A model generated the notes under the pieces. That model worked only from the letters and a program-made list of their open reading frames with translations. It did no database searches and was not told where the DNA came from. Of a stretch of 64,000 bases of DNA, positions 1 to 7,694 are shown one piece after another. The DNA is from Actinomadura violacea (lineage in GTDB: Bacteria; Actinomycetota; Actinomycetes; Streptosporangiales; Streptosporangiaceae). The translations under genes were made by a program, and so were the position numbers. The DNA lies in the NCBI RefSeq assembly GCF_017573465.1, contig NZ_JAGEPF010000017.1, positions 124,001-188,000 on the forward strand, given 5' to 3'. How positions within the stretch are numbered: position 1 is the stretch's first letter; each line of letters begins with the position of its first letter.

Positions 1-84
1 CTGGACGGCCGGCTGCGAGTACGGCTGGGGAGCGTAGGGGTCGTTCGAGCCGTAGCCGTAGGGATCGTACGGAGGCTGGGCCAT
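1..84 (-). CDS. Partial Pro/Tyr/Gln-rich protein, N-terminus only
   Basis: Only the first 28 codons lie in the window, read leftwards from an ATG at 84; the rest runs off the left edge. The start reads MAQPPYDPYGYGSNDPYAPQ and stays rich in Pro, Tyr, Gln and Asp. Such low-complexity N-termini are common in actinobacterial membrane proteins with a cytoplasmic proline-rich head, but no membrane segment is visible here, so no function is assigned. It is transcribed in the same direction as the endonuclease IV gene, which lies upstream of it. The 248 bases between the two hold no other gene. Confidence 0.6.
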   Translation of the reverse strand, partial: MAQPPYDPYGYGSNDPYAPQPYSQPAVQ

Positions 85-332
85 GGGGGCTCCCGATCGG
101 TTCGCGCGCCCGCCGCCGAGAGGACGCGCGTGCGCTGATGGGCTGGGGTTCCGGATTATGCCAGTGTGACGTGACATCGCGATTTTGTCGCCATGCCGCC
201 GTCACCGAGGTTGGATGCCGCGCGCGCCGTCCGGGTTCCACGAATGGCCTGATCGTGCCACCGCGCCCGTCCGCCGCCCGGCGCCGGAACGTCCCCCCGG
301 GCCCGCCTGCGCCGCCCCGGAGGCCCGGCCGA

Positions 333-1100
333 TCAGAGGTTGTCGCGCAGCCAGGAGATGTCGGCGGCCTGGCCGGCGGCGGGCGTCTCCACCACGACCG
401 GCGCGTCCGCCGCCCGCACCACGGTGAGGATCAGCTCGGGGTCGATGCTGCCGCTGCCGAGGTTGGCGTGCCGGTCGGCGCCGGACCCGAACGCGTCCCG
501 GCTGTCGTTGCAGTGCACGAGGTCGATGCGGCCGGTAATGGCCTTGATCCGGTCGACCGCGTCGACGAGCTCCTCGCCGGCGGCGTGCGCGTGGCAGGTG
601 TCGAGGCAGAAGCCGAGCTTGTCCTCCAGCCCGGGGACGCCCGACAGCACCTCCCACAACCGGGAGATCCGGTCGAACCTGCGGGCCATCGCGTTGCCGC
701 CGCCCGCGGTGTTCTCGATGAGCACCGGGATCGGGCAGTCGGTGCGCTCGAACACCTTGCGCCAGTTCTCGAAGCCGGTCTCCGGGTCGTCGTCCTTCAG
801 CACGTGCCCGCCGTGCACGATCAGCCCCTTCGCGCCGATCGACGCGGCCGCCTCCAGCTGCTGGGCGAGGTTCTTTCGGCTCGGGATGCGGATCCGGTTG
901 TTGGACGTCGCCACGTTGATCGTGTACGGGGCGTGCACGTAGACGTCCACGCCGGAGCCCGCCAGCGCTTCGACGCCCTCCGGCAGGACGGGCTTCTTCC
1001 AGCCCTGCGGGTCGCCGAGGAAGAACTGGACGACGTCGGCTCCTACCGCGCGGGCGTTGTCGAGCGGGTCGGTCTGGTCGACGTGGGCTCCGATGCGCAT
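333..1100 (-). CDS. nfo: Endonuclease IV family protein (deoxyribonuclease IV)
   Basis: A 255-residue TIM-barrel protein of the AP endonuclease 2 family, which cuts DNA 5' to abasic sites in base excision repair and uses three metal ions. The expected ligands are visible in order: VHAPY, the IVHGGH histidines, the glutamate of [25 protein letters not shown], the D-x-H of [10 protein letters not shown], and a C-terminal VVETP. The start is placed at MRIGAHVD, the usual family N-terminus; an in-frame ATG 14 codons upstream would add an unconserved tail. Length is slightly below the roughly 280 residues of E. coli Nfo but normal for actinobacterial members. Confidence 0.88.
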   Translation of the reverse strand: MRIGAHVDQTDPLDNARAVGADVVQFFLGDPQGWKKPVLPEGVEALAGSGVDVYVHAPYTINVATSNNRIRIPSRKNLAQQLEAAASIGAKGLIVHGGHVLKDDDPETGFENWRKVFERTDCPIPVLIENTAGGGNAMARRFDRISRLWEVLSGVPGLEDKLGFCLDTCHAHAAGEELVDAVDRIKAITGRIDLVHCNDSRDAFGSGADRHANLGSGSIDPELILTVVRAADAPVVVETPAAGQAADISWLRDNL

Positions 1101-1187
1101 GGCACCGAGGTTATCCGCGCCCTGCGACGTTTCGCTCCGCAACGCGCGCCGGCGGGGGTGCGGTGCGCCGGCGGAGGCGGTGCGCGG

Positions 1188-1496
1188 TCAGAGCGAGAAA
1201 CCGCCGTGGCTGATCGCGAAGCCGGCGCCGACGAACGAGCCGACCATGCCGATGACGTTCAGCCAGCGCTCGTTGGTCGTCGCCGAGATCATCTGGGAGA
1301 CGAGCGCGAGCGGCAGCCCGATGACGCCGACGACGAGGCCGACGAAGTGGGCCGACGGGATGCCCCCGCCGAGGACGAGCGCGGCGATCCCGAGGGTGAA
1401 CGCCACGACGGCGAGGACGTCCTGCAACCGGTGGCTCTCGGGCTCCGCCCGGCTCTCCGCGGTCGCGTGCCGACTGCCGGCTACCTGGTCGGGCAT
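1188..1496 (-). CDS. Small integral membrane protein
   Basis: A 102-residue protein with a short polar N-terminus (about residues 1-25) and three hydrophobic stretches: roughly VLAVVAFTLGIAALVLG, FVGLVVGVIGLPLALV, and IGMVGSFVGAGFAI near the C-terminus. No catalytic motif is seen and no family is recognised. It is transcribed towards the endonuclease IV gene with an 87-base gap, so the two may share a transcript. Function is unknown. Confidence 0.6.
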   Translation of the reverse strand: MPDQVAGSRHATAESRAEPESHRLQDVLAVVAFTLGIAALVLGGGIPSAHFVGLVVGVIGLPLALVSQMISATTNERWLNVIGMVGSFVGAGFAISHGGFSL

Positions 1497-1753
1497 CCGG
1501 ACCTCCTCACTTCATGGTGCCCCGCGCGCGACGCGTGGTGGGCGCGGGACCGGACGGACCATGTGCGTAAAGGAATGCCCAGCCGATCGGAAGATCAACC
1601 GGCGGAGCCGCTCGAAATGTCGGCGCCAGGGGGTACGGTCGAACAAGGATTCGAGAACACGGCCGGGACCCGGGCGGACGCCGGGGTCCGGGAGGAGCGA
1701 ACCGTGAGGGAGAGCGTGCCGGCCCGCGCGGGCCGGGGAGCGGAGGCGAGGCG

Positions 1754-1918
1754 ATGAACTCCAGCGAACTCGTGGTCATCGGCGACGCGGAGCTCGTCGA
1801 GGAGCTGTCCATGCTGACGACCCAGACCGCCCGCATGCGGGCGCGGATGGCCGACATCATGGCCGAGCTCGAACGGCGGCGCCGCAGTACCCCGGGCCAT
1901 CCGGCCGCGCGCCGCTGA
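1754..1918 (+). CDS. Small helical protein, 54 residues, unknown function
   Basis: ATG at 1754 follows a purine-rich ribosome binding stretch (GGAGCGGAGGCGAGG). The product reads MNSSELVVIGDAELVEELSM and continues with a strongly helical, heptad-like segment (TQTARMRARMADIMAELERR) and a basic tail. It is too short to place in a family; a small coiled-coil protein is the best description. It sits alone upstream of the rpsF operon in the same direction. Third-position GC and the ribosome binding site support a real gene. Confidence 0.5.
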   Translation: MNSSELVVIGDAELVEELSMLTTQTARMRARMADIMAELERRRRSTPGHPAARR

Positions 1919-2136
1919 CCGCCCGCCGCGCCTCCGCGTCCGTCCCGCGCGCTCGACGGCCGGGCCCGGTACGCCCGGCGGCTCGGGTCGGGCAGGCCGG
2001 GCGGCCGGGTCCCGCGGGTCCGGCGGACCGGCCGGAACCGGCTCGTACGCTGCCAACTGTTGGTAGCCTGTACCGGTCCCGCGGCAGGCGCGCCCGGCGA
2101 ATCCGGGTCCGGCGCGGCCGCGGGGGACGCAAGAGC

Positions 2137-2178
2137 CCTCCTGTCACGGAGAGACCGTGACCGCCAGTCCAGAGGAGG
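2137..2178 (+). promoter_or_regulatory. rpsF leader structure, predicted S6:S18 autoregulatory element
   Basis: CCTCCT at 2137-2142 can pair with AGGAGG at 2173-2178, which is the rpsF ribosome binding site. Directly on top of it GTCACGG (2143-2149) pairs perfectly with CCGTGAC (2155-2161) around the loop AGAGA. This leaves an 11-base bulge on the 3' side beginning CGCC, so a CCG trinucleotide sits at the stem-bulge junction. A two-stem leader with a CCG-containing 3' bulge is the known shape of the motif bound by the S6:S18 complex in front of rpsF. The assignment is inferred from structure and position. Confidence 0.5.
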
Positions 2179-2190
2179 TAGGGACACAGC

Positions 2191-2481
2191 ATGCGTCGAT
2201 ACGAACTGATGGCGATCCTCGAACCCGGCATCGACGAGCGCACCGCGAACGCGGCGCTCGACCCGTTCCTGAAGGTCGTCAAGGACGCCGGCGGCAGCGT
2301 CGAGAAGGTCGACGTCTGGGGCCGCAGGCGCCTGGCGTACGACATCCAGAAGAAGTCCGAAGGCATCTACGCGGTGGTCGACCTCTCGGCTGAGCCCGCC
2401 ACGGTCAAGGAGCTCGACCGGCAGCTCAACCTGAGCGAGTCGATCCTGCGTACCAAGGTCATCCGCCCCGAGGTCCACTGA
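2191..2481 (+). CDS. rpsF: 30S ribosomal protein S6
   Basis: 96 residues, the normal length for S6, beginning [16 protein letters not shown] and containing the family's [21 protein letters not shown] segment in the middle. S6 binds 16S rRNA in the 30S platform as a pair with S18, whose gene is two places downstream. The start is set by an AGAGGAGG ribosome binding site 12 bases upstream. It heads the operon rpsF-ssb-rpsR-rplI, which is widely conserved in bacteria, and is probably autoregulated through the leader hairpin at 2137-2178. Confidence 0.97.
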   Translation: MRRYELMAILEPGIDERTANAALDPFLKVVKDAGGSVEKVDVWGRRRLAYDIQKKSEGIYAVVDLSAEPATVKELDRQLNLSESILRTKVIRPEVH

Positions 2482-2518
2482 GCCCGGCTCAGTCCTCACA
2501 CCAGCCGGAGCGAGCCCC

Positions 2519-3097
2519 ATGGCAGGCGACACCGTAATCACGATCGTCGGGAACCTCGTCGAGGACCCGAATCTGCGCTTCACCTCCAGCGGCCAGGCGG
2601 TCGCGTCCTTCCGCATCGCGTCGACGCCGCGGTTCTTCGACCGCCAGAGCAACGACTGGAAGGACGGCGAGGCGCTCTTCCTGACCTGCAACGTCTGGCG
2701 GCAGGCCGCCGAGAACTGCGCCGAGACCCTGCAGCGCGGCATGCGGGTGATCGTGCAGGGCCGGCTGAAGCAGCGCTCGTACGAGACCCGCGAGGGTGAG
2801 AAGCGCACCGTCTTCGAGATCGAGGTCGACGAGGTCGGCCCCTCGCTGCGCAATGCCACCGCGAAGGTCAACAAGACCCAGCGGCAGGGCGGCGGTGGCG
2901 GCGGTTTCGGCGGCGGTGGCGGCCAGGGCGGCGGCGGCTTCGGCGGCGGCGGCCAGGGCGGCGGGTTCGGTGACGGCGGCCAGCAGGGCGGCGGCTTCGG
3001 CGGCGGCGGCCAGCAGGGCGGCCAGGCCAACGACCCCTGGGCGACCGGCGGCGGCGGTGGCGGCGGCGGCGGTTTCTCCGACGACCCGCCGTTCTAA
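2519..3097 (+). CDS. ssb: Single-stranded DNA-binding protein
   Basis: 192 residues. Residues 1-115 form the OB fold ([20 protein letters not shown], then [20 protein letters not shown]). This is followed by a glycine/glutamine-rich linker built of [14 protein letters not shown] repeats and ends in the acidic tip SDDPPF, which recruits replication and repair partners. It starts 37 bases after rpsF and lies before rpsR, the standard arrangement in which SSB is co-produced with S6 and S18. The linker DNA is a low-complexity GGCGGC-rich tract from about 2888 to 3075. Confidence 0.96.
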   Translation: MAGDTVITIVGNLVEDPNLRFTSSGQAVASFRIASTPRFFDRQSNDWKDGEALFLTCNVWRQAAENCAETLQRGMRVIVQGRLKQRSYETREGEKRTVFEIEVDEVGPSLRNATAKVNKTQRQGGGGGGFGGGGGQGGGGFGGGGQGGGFGDGGQQGGGFGGGGQQGGQANDPWATGGGGGGGGGFSDDPPF

Positions 3098-3170
3098 CCG
3101 CGCAGAACGACCTACGACACTTTCCACGTCCATTCCCGCGTGAGCGGGGCTCTCCCAAAGGAGCACCACG

Positions 3171-3407
3171 ATGGCGAAGCCACCTCCCCGCAAGCCGAAG
3201 AAGAAGGTTTGCGTTTTCTGCCAGGAGAAGATCTCCTACGTCGACTACAAGGACACGGGCCTGCTGCGGAAGTTCATCTCCGACCGCGGCAAGATCCGTG
3301 CCCGGCGGGTGACCGGCAACTGCACCCAGCACCAGCGGGACGTCGCCACGGCGATCAAGAACGCCCGTGAGATGGCGCTGCTGCCGTACACCAGCACCGC
3401 GCGCTGA
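3171..3407 (+). CDS. rpsR: 30S ribosomal protein S18, zinc-binding form
   Basis: 78 residues with the S18 core ([20 protein letters not shown], then [20 protein letters not shown]). Cys14, Cys17, Cys51 and His54 give the CxxC plus C-x2-H set of the zinc-binding (C+) form. Actinobacteria often carry a second, zinc-free S18 elsewhere under Zur control, so this copy is likely the zinc-replete one. A clear AAAGGAG lies 7-13 bases before the ATG. A small hairpin (CCCGC/GCGGG at 3135-3148) precedes the gene. Confidence 0.96.
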   Translation: MAKPPPRKPKKKVCVFCQEKISYVDYKDTGLLRKFISDRGKIRARRVTGNCTQHQRDVATAIKNAREMALLPYTSTAR

Positions 3408-3424
3408 GGCAGGGGGTAACGAAC

Positions 3425-3871
3425 ATGAAGCTCATCCTGACCCAGCAGGTCTCCGGGCTCGGCGAGCCCGGTGACGTCATCGAGGTCCGCGACGGCTACG
3501 GCCGCAACTACCTGGTCCCGCGCGGGTTCGCGATCCAGTGGACCCGGGGCGCCGAGAAGCAGATCGACTCGATCAAGAAGGCGCGTTCGGCCCGCGAGAT
3601 CGCGACCGTCGAGCACGCCAAGGAGGTCGCCGGCCAGCTGGCGGCGCTGCGCGTGACGCTGCGCACCCGCACCGGCAGCAACGGCCGGCTGTTCGGCGCG
3701 GTGACCGCCGCCGACATCGCCGACGCGGTGCGCGCGGCCGACGGCCCCGAGCTGGACCGCCGCCGGATCGAGATCGGCAACCCGATCAAGACGGTCGGCA
3801 CCCACCGCGTCAGCGTGCGGCTGCACAGCGACGTGAACGCCACGATCGACGTCAACGTCGTCGAGGCCTGA
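3425..3871 (+). CDS. rplI: 50S ribosomal protein L9
   Basis: 148 residues with the N-terminal 23S-binding domain ([31 protein letters not shown]), the long connecting helix, and the C-terminal domain ([19 protein letters not shown]). It starts 17 bases after rpsR and is the last gene of the operon; a strong terminator hairpin follows at 3924-3961. Length and motifs are standard. Confidence 0.97.
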   Translation: MKLILTQQVSGLGEPGDVIEVRDGYGRNYLVPRGFAIQWTRGAEKQIDSIKKARSAREIATVEHAKEVAGQLAALRVTLRTRTGSNGRLFGAVTAADIADAVRAADGPELDRRRIEIGNPIKTVGTHRVSVRLHSDVNATIDVNVVEA

Positions 3872-3923
3872 CCTGGACGTCCGCCGCCGCGGGTGACACC
3901 CGCGGAGACCGGACGTCACGGAC

Positions 3924-3961
3924 GACCCTCGCGTCCCGGGAGCAACCCGGGCGCGGGGGTC
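3924..3961 (+). terminator. Terminator hairpin after rplI
   Basis: The arms 3924-3940 and 3946-3961 form a long GC-rich stem (GACCC, CGCG and CCCGGG blocks, with one mismatch and one bulge) around the loop AGCAA, followed by GTTCCGCTTT. It lies 52 bases after the rplI stop and closes the rpsF operon. Confidence 0.75.
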
Positions 3962-4010
3962 GTTCCGCTTTCCGGCCGGTGGTCCGCTCCCGGTCCGCGT
4001 CGCCTCTCGT

Positions 4011-4038
4011 CCCTGCAATCTCTTGCACAAGAGCAGGG
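4011..4038. repeat. Inverted repeat upstream of the amidase gene
   Basis: CTCTTG at 4020-4025 and CAAGAG at 4028-4033 form a perfect dyad around CA, flanked by CCCTG (4011-4015) and CAGGG (4034-4038), which also pair. It could be an operator or a leader hairpin for the exported amidase 80 bases downstream. No U-rich tail follows, so a terminator is less likely. Confidence 0.4.
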
Positions 4039-4062
4039 TCGACCCGTCCCGGATCTCTCTGG

Positions 4063-4076
4063 GTTTCATGTGAAAC
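4063..4076. promoter_or_regulatory. parS-like ParB binding site
   Basis: GTTTCATGTGAAAC matches the actinobacterial parS consensus GTTTCACGTGAAAC at 13 of 14 positions; the single change is in the central pair. parS sites bind ParB and organise segregation of the origin region. The rpsF-dnaB cluster is commonly near oriC in actinobacteria, so a parS site is expected here. The site lies in the intergenic space 43 bases before the amidase start. Confidence 0.6.
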
Positions 4077-4118
4077 GTCCCTGAACCGCCCGGTGTTTGG
4101 GTGATCGTCTGAGCGGCC

Positions 4119-5129
4119 ATGACGTTCCGTGATCAGATCATCGCGGGGCGAAGGGGGACGGTGTTGATCGCGCAATCGGGGGACGGCGCGGCCGGCCGGG
4201 AACGCGACGGGACGGCGCTGACGCGCCGGTCGGTGATCGGCGGCGTGGTGGGCGCGGGGCTGCTGGAGGCGCTGGCGTTCGGCTCGCCGTTCGGGGCGAG
4301 GGCGCTGGCGGACGGCCCTTCGGCGGGCCCTGACCTGGACGGCGTGACCGGCACGGTGCCGCCCGACCCGGCGGCCGGCCGCCTGCTCGACGAGCGGGCG
4401 CCCCTGTTCACGGCGGACGCGCCGCACATCTACACGCGCGCGCAGTGGAAGGCCCGTCCGCCCAAGCGTCCGGCCAAGGTCCTGGACCGCGCGCCGGACC
4501 ACATCGTCGTGCACCACACCGACACGGGGAACTCCACCGACTACTCGGTCGCGCACGCGTTCGGGCTGTCGCGCTACATCCAGAACTTCCACATGGACAA
4601 GCGCGGCTGGGACGACAGCGGGCAGCAGCTCACGATCAGCCGGGGCGGCGCCGTGATGGAGGGCCGCAACCGGAGCCTGGCGTCCATCCGCGCCGGTGAG
4701 CTGGTGAAGGGCGCGCAGGTCCTGCACAACAACGACCACACCCTCGGGATCGAGAACGAGGGCAACTACATGAGGACGGCGGTCCCCGGCCGCCTGTGGG
4801 CCTCCCTGATGGAGGTGTGCGTGTGGCTGTGCCGGGAGTACGACCTGGATCCGGCGGAGGCGATCGTGGGGCACCGCGACTTCAACCAGACCTCGTGTCC
4901 GGGTGACGTGCTGTACTCGCGGCTGCCGGCGCTGCGCCGCGCCGTCGCGGACCGGCTGGAGGGCTCGTCGGAGCCGAAGCCGAAGAGCAAGCCCAAGGGC
5001 AAGCCCAAGGCGCCGCCGAAGCCCAAGCCGAAGCCGAGGCCGGACGACGGCGACGACGACCCGGGCAACCCGACGCAGTACTACCAGGGTGACGACGACT
5101 GGCCCGGGCTGCTGAACCTGAACTGGTGA
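4119..5129 (+). CDS. Tat-exported N-acetylmuramoyl-L-alanine amidase (amidase_2/PGRP type)
   Basis: 336 residues. A twin-arginine signal (LTRRSVIGG, residues 34-42) with a hydrophobic stretch predicts export. The catalytic domain spans about residues 103-275 and would cleave the amide between muramic acid and the stem peptide. Zinc ligands are seen as His132/His133 (IVVHHTDT), His252 (GHRDF) and Cys260 (TSCPG). A Lys/Pro-rich linker (about 285-315) and a short acidic, aromatic tail ending LNLNW follow. The signal suggests some of the first 30 residues may not be real and that a start nearer the Arg pair is possible. It is transcribed alone. Confidence 0.88.
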   Translation: MTFRDQIIAGRRGTVLIAQSGDGAAGRERDGTALTRRSVIGGVVGAGLLEALAFGSPFGARALADGPSAGPDLDGVTGTVPPDPAAGRLLDERAPLFTADAPHIYTRAQWKARPPKRPAKVLDRAPDHIVVHHTDTGNSTDYSVAHAFGLSRYIQNFHMDKRGWDDSGQQLTISRGGAVMEGRNRSLASIRAGELVKGAQVLHNNDHTLGIENEGNYMRTAVPGRLWASLMEVCVWLCREYDLDPAEAIVGHRDFNQTSCPGDVLYSRLPALRRAVADRLEGSSEPKPKSKPKGKPKAPPKPKPKPRPDDGDDDPGNPTQYYQGDDDWPGLLNLNW

Positions 5130-5154
5130 CGCCGGGCCGGGCGCGGGCGGGCGG

Positions 5155-5343
5155 TCACGTCTCGGGAGTGGTGTAGCGGGTGCGGCTGCGGGCGATCTCC
5201 GGGTCGATGCCCTCGACCAGCGACCAGATGCCGGCGACGCGTTCCACCAGCGTCTCCGGCGGCAGCCCGGCCAGGCCCTCCGCCGCGAGGTCGTCGATCG
5301 CCTGCGTGAGCCGGGCCATCCGCTCGCCGTGGGTGGAACACAT
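5155..5343 (-). CDS. Small protein resembling the DUF222/13E12 N-terminus
   Basis: 62 residues from an ATG at 5343 (MCSTHGERMARLTQAIDDLA) ending SRTRYTTPET; an alternative ATG lies at 5319. The segment IDDLAAEGLAGLPPETLVERVAGIW resembles the start of DUF222 (13E12-type) proteins, but the rest of that domain and the HNH nuclease are missing, so it is either a short stand-alone form or a remnant. The start codon lies inside a LexA-like SOS box (5334-5349). Several mycobacterial 13E12 genes carry such boxes, which supports the family guess. Confidence 0.5.
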   Translation of the reverse strand: MCSTHGERMARLTQAIDDLAAEGLAGLPPETLVERVAGIWSLVEGIDPEIARSRTRYTTPET

Positions 5344-5349
5344 GTTCGA
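5334..5349. promoter_or_regulatory. LexA/SOS box
   Basis: On the minus strand the 16 bases read TCGAACATGTGTTCCA, against the actinobacterial SOS consensus TCGAAC-N4-GTTCGA: one mismatch. It overlaps the start codon of the small gene at 5155-5343, a position where bound LexA would block transcription or initiation. Confidence 0.55.
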
Positions 5350-5445
5350 ATAGTAGCGAGTGGGGCGGAGGAGGCGCGTGCGCTTCCGGAAATCCCCCGC
5401 CTCCCCGCTCGCGCGGCCACGGCCCCGCACGCCGGCGGCGGCCGC

Positions 5446-6942
5446 TCAGGCCGCCGGCACCCGGGCGGCGCCGTACCAGCGGGTCAGCGCGTCCTCCAGC
5501 GGCGCCGCGTCACCCGACGTCCACGCGACGAACCCGTCCGCCCGCACCAGGATCGACGCGCCCGGCGCCAGGCCGGACGTCCCGGCCACCACGTCGACGC
5601 GGCCCGCCCAGCCCGCCGCGGCCGCGGCGTGCACCTCGTCCGCGGCGATGAGCACCCCTCGCCCGGACCGCTGCAGATCGGCGAGCCGTACCTCGCCGCC
5701 GGGCGTCCGGACGGCCGTGTCCGGCGCGTAGCAGCGGCCGACGATGTCCTGGGCCGAACCGAGGTCGTACCGGACGTCCGACCCGGTGATGACGCCGGTG
5801 AGGTACCGGTTCGCGTCGTCGTGGTCGAGCATCCGGGTGAAGATCTCGCGCAGCGCGTCCACGTGCGGGCCCGGCCGCAGCAGCGCCACCTGCGCGCGCG
5901 TGTTGTCGAGCACCCGCGCCGCGACCGGGCGCCTCTCCTCGGTGTAGGTGTCGAGCAGGGCGTCCGGCGCCTCGCCGCGCGCCACCAGCGCGAGTTTCCA
6001 GCCGAGGTTGGCGGCGTCGCCGAGGCCGAGGAGCAGGCCCTGCCCGCCGAACGGCGAGTGCACGTGCGCCGCGTCGCCCGCCAGCAGCACGCGGCCGTCG
6101 CGGTAGGTGTCGGCCAGCCGCGCGTTGTCGGTGAAGCGGGTTAGCGACGCCGCGGACTTCAGGGTGACCCGCGTGCCGGTGATGCGCCGCGCGGCGGCCT
6201 GCACCTCGGCCAGGGTGACGGGCGCGTCGCGGTCGGCCGGCGGGCCGTCGAACTCCACCATGAGCAGCCGTCCGGGTGTCGGGCCGTTGACCAGCAGGCC
6301 GCCGGGATAGCGGTTCCATCTGCGCGGCGCGAAGCCCGGGTCGTCGAGCTCGGCGAGGGCCTGGTAGCCGGTGATGATCCCGTCCGTGCCGGGGAACGCG
6401 AACCCGCCGAGCTTGCGGACCCGGCTGCGGCCGCCGTCGGCGCCGACCAGGTGCCCGGCGCGCAGCTCGTACCGCCCGTCCGGGCCGCCGACGGTCAGCG
6501 TGACACCGGCGCCGTCCTGCTCGTAGGCGTGCAGTTCGTGCTCGCGGCGGATCTCGGCGCCGAGCCCGGCGGCGTGCTCGGCGAGCAGCTCTTCCAGCCG
6601 GTCCTGCGGGATGATGGCGAGCCCGGCCGCCTCGTAGGGGGTCTCGCGCAGCGCCCAGATGCCGGCGAAGTGCCCGCGCGGCACCGATCCGCCGCGGAGT
6701 GCGGGCTTGGCCGCCGCCACCATGATCGACTCCTGGATCCGGGTAATGGCGTCGGTGAGCCCGCGCCGGTCGAGCATCTCGGCGGCGCGGCCGTGGACGG
6801 CGCCCGCCTTCACCCGCCGGTCGACCGCGGCGAGCCGCTCCAGGACGACCACCTCGACGCCGTGCAGCCGCAGCTCGACGGCCAGCGCGAGCCCGATCGG
6901 CCCCGCCCCCGACACGACGACCCCGGTGTGCTGCCGTTCCAT
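5446..6942 (-). CDS. FAD-dependent monooxygenase (aromatic hydroxylase family)
   Basis: 498 residues with the three signatures of class A flavoprotein hydroxylases: the N-terminal dinucleotide fold GAGPIG (residues 12-17), the DG motif in LVGADGGRSRVRK, and the GD motif LLAGDAAHVHSPFGGQG. The family inserts oxygen into aromatic rings, in antibiotic tailoring or in detoxification of compounds such as rifampicin; the substrate cannot be read from sequence. A thioredoxin-like C-terminal domain is present. It is divergent from a TetR regulator across a perfect 30-bp palindrome, so it is probably an inducible detoxification or tailoring enzyme rather than part of a larger cluster. Confidence 0.88.
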   Translation of the reverse strand: MERQHTGVVVSGAGPIGLALAVELRLHGVEVVVLERLAAVDRRVKAGAVHGRAAEMLDRRGLTDAITRIQESIMVAAAKPALRGGSVPRGHFAGIWALRETPYEAAGLAIIPQDRLEELLAEHAAGLGAEIRREHELHAYEQDGAGVTLTVGGPDGRYELRAGHLVGADGGRSRVRKLGGFAFPGTDGIITGYQALAELDDPGFAPRRWNRYPGGLLVNGPTPGRLLMVEFDGPPADRDAPVTLAEVQAAARRITGTRVTLKSAASLTRFTDNARLADTYRDGRVLLAGDAAHVHSPFGGQGLLLGLGDAANLGWKLALVARGEAPDALLDTYTEERRPVAARVLDNTRAQVALLRPGPHVDALREIFTRMLDHDDANRYLTGVITGSDVRYDLGSAQDIVGRCYAPDTAVRTPGGEVRLADLQRSGRGVLIAADEVHAAAAAGWAGRVDVVAGTSGLAPGASILVRADGFVAWTSGDAAPLEDALTRWYGAARVPAA

Positions 6943-6951
6943 CCCAGCCTC

Positions 6952-6981
6952 CTTAACGCCGTTAAATTTAACGGCGTTAAG
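6952..6981. promoter_or_regulatory. Perfect 30-bp palindromic operator between monooxygenase and TetR gene
   Basis: The half-site CTTAACGCCGTTAAA (6952-6966) is followed immediately by its exact reverse complement (6967-6981). Each half holds its own 13-bp palindrome, TTAACGCCGTTAA at 6953-6965 and TTAACGGCGTTAA at 6968-6980, so two TetR dimers could sit side by side. It lies in the shared promoter region, adjacent to the monooxygenase start (6942) and 51 bases before the TetR start. Confidence 0.8.
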
Positions 6982-7031
6982 TTTGCTTCGGCCTCGTTAG
7001 GCTGTCAACCCCGCGATCGAAGGGCGCCCGC

Positions 7032-7694
7032 ATGAAACTGGAACGGGACGAGGTGGTCCGCACCGCCATCCGGCTGCTGGACGAGGTGGGTCTGGACGCC
7101 CTCAGCCTGCGCCGGCTGGCCCGCGAACTCGGCGTGCAGGCGCCCGCGCTCTACTGGCATTTCGCGAACAAGCAGGAGCTTCTCGACGAGATGGTCTCGA
7201 TGATGGCCGCCGGGTCGCGGCGGCGGGAGACGCCGGCGCCCGGCCAGTCCTGGGACGACTGGCTCACCGCCCTCGCCCGCGACCTGCACGCCGGGTACCG
7301 GGCGCACCGCGACGCCGTCCGACTCGCCGCCGGGAGCCGCCCCACCGCAGACCGGGCACCCGCGATCGAGGGCATGCTCCGCGCTCTGTGCGACGCCGGG
7401 TTCACCCCCGGCGAGGCGCTGCTCAACATCCTCGCCCTCACCGACTACGTCGGCGGCGCCGCCCTCGAAGAACAGGCCGGGCGCGACCGCGAGGACGACG
7501 GGCTCGAGCGCCTCCAGGGCGCGCCGTCCGGCGAGGGTCTGCTGGGGCGGGCCGTCGCCGAGATCCAGAGCCCCGGCGCCGCCTTCGAACACGGGCTCGG
7601 GCTGCTCATCGACGGCATGCGCGCGCGCCTTGCCGCTAGCGGACGGCGCCCGTCACCATCCAGCGGTCACCGCGGGCCCGCAGCCCCAGCGTGA
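7032..7694 (+). CDS. TetR family transcriptional regulator
   Basis: 220 residues. The N-terminal helix-turn-helix covers about residues 5-50 (LDALSLRRLARELGVQAPAL, then YWHFANKQELLDEM), the version typical of TetR proteins with the tetracycline-repressor-type C-terminal domain. It probably represses itself and the divergent monooxygenase through the palindrome at 6952-6981, released by a small ligand. Its 3' end overlaps the convergent MATE gene by 59 bases; the last 20 residues are Ser/Pro/Ala-rich and probably unstructured. Confidence 0.88.
   Translation: MKLERDEVVRTAIRLLDEVGLDALSLRRLARELGVQAPALYWHFANKQELLDEMVSMMAAGSRRRETPAPGQSWDDWLTALARDLHAGYRAHRDAVRLAAGSRPTADRAPAIEGMLRALCDAGFTPGEALLNILALTDYVGGAALEEQAGRDREDDGLERLQGAPSGEGLLGRAVAEIQSPGAAFEHGLGLLIDGMRARLAASGRRPSPSSGHRGPAAPA

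Noticed and set aside
1639-1654. TCGAACAAGGATTCGA resembles an SOS box
   Set aside because: The core GTTCG is ATTCG here and the nearest gene starts 100 bases away; too weak to call.
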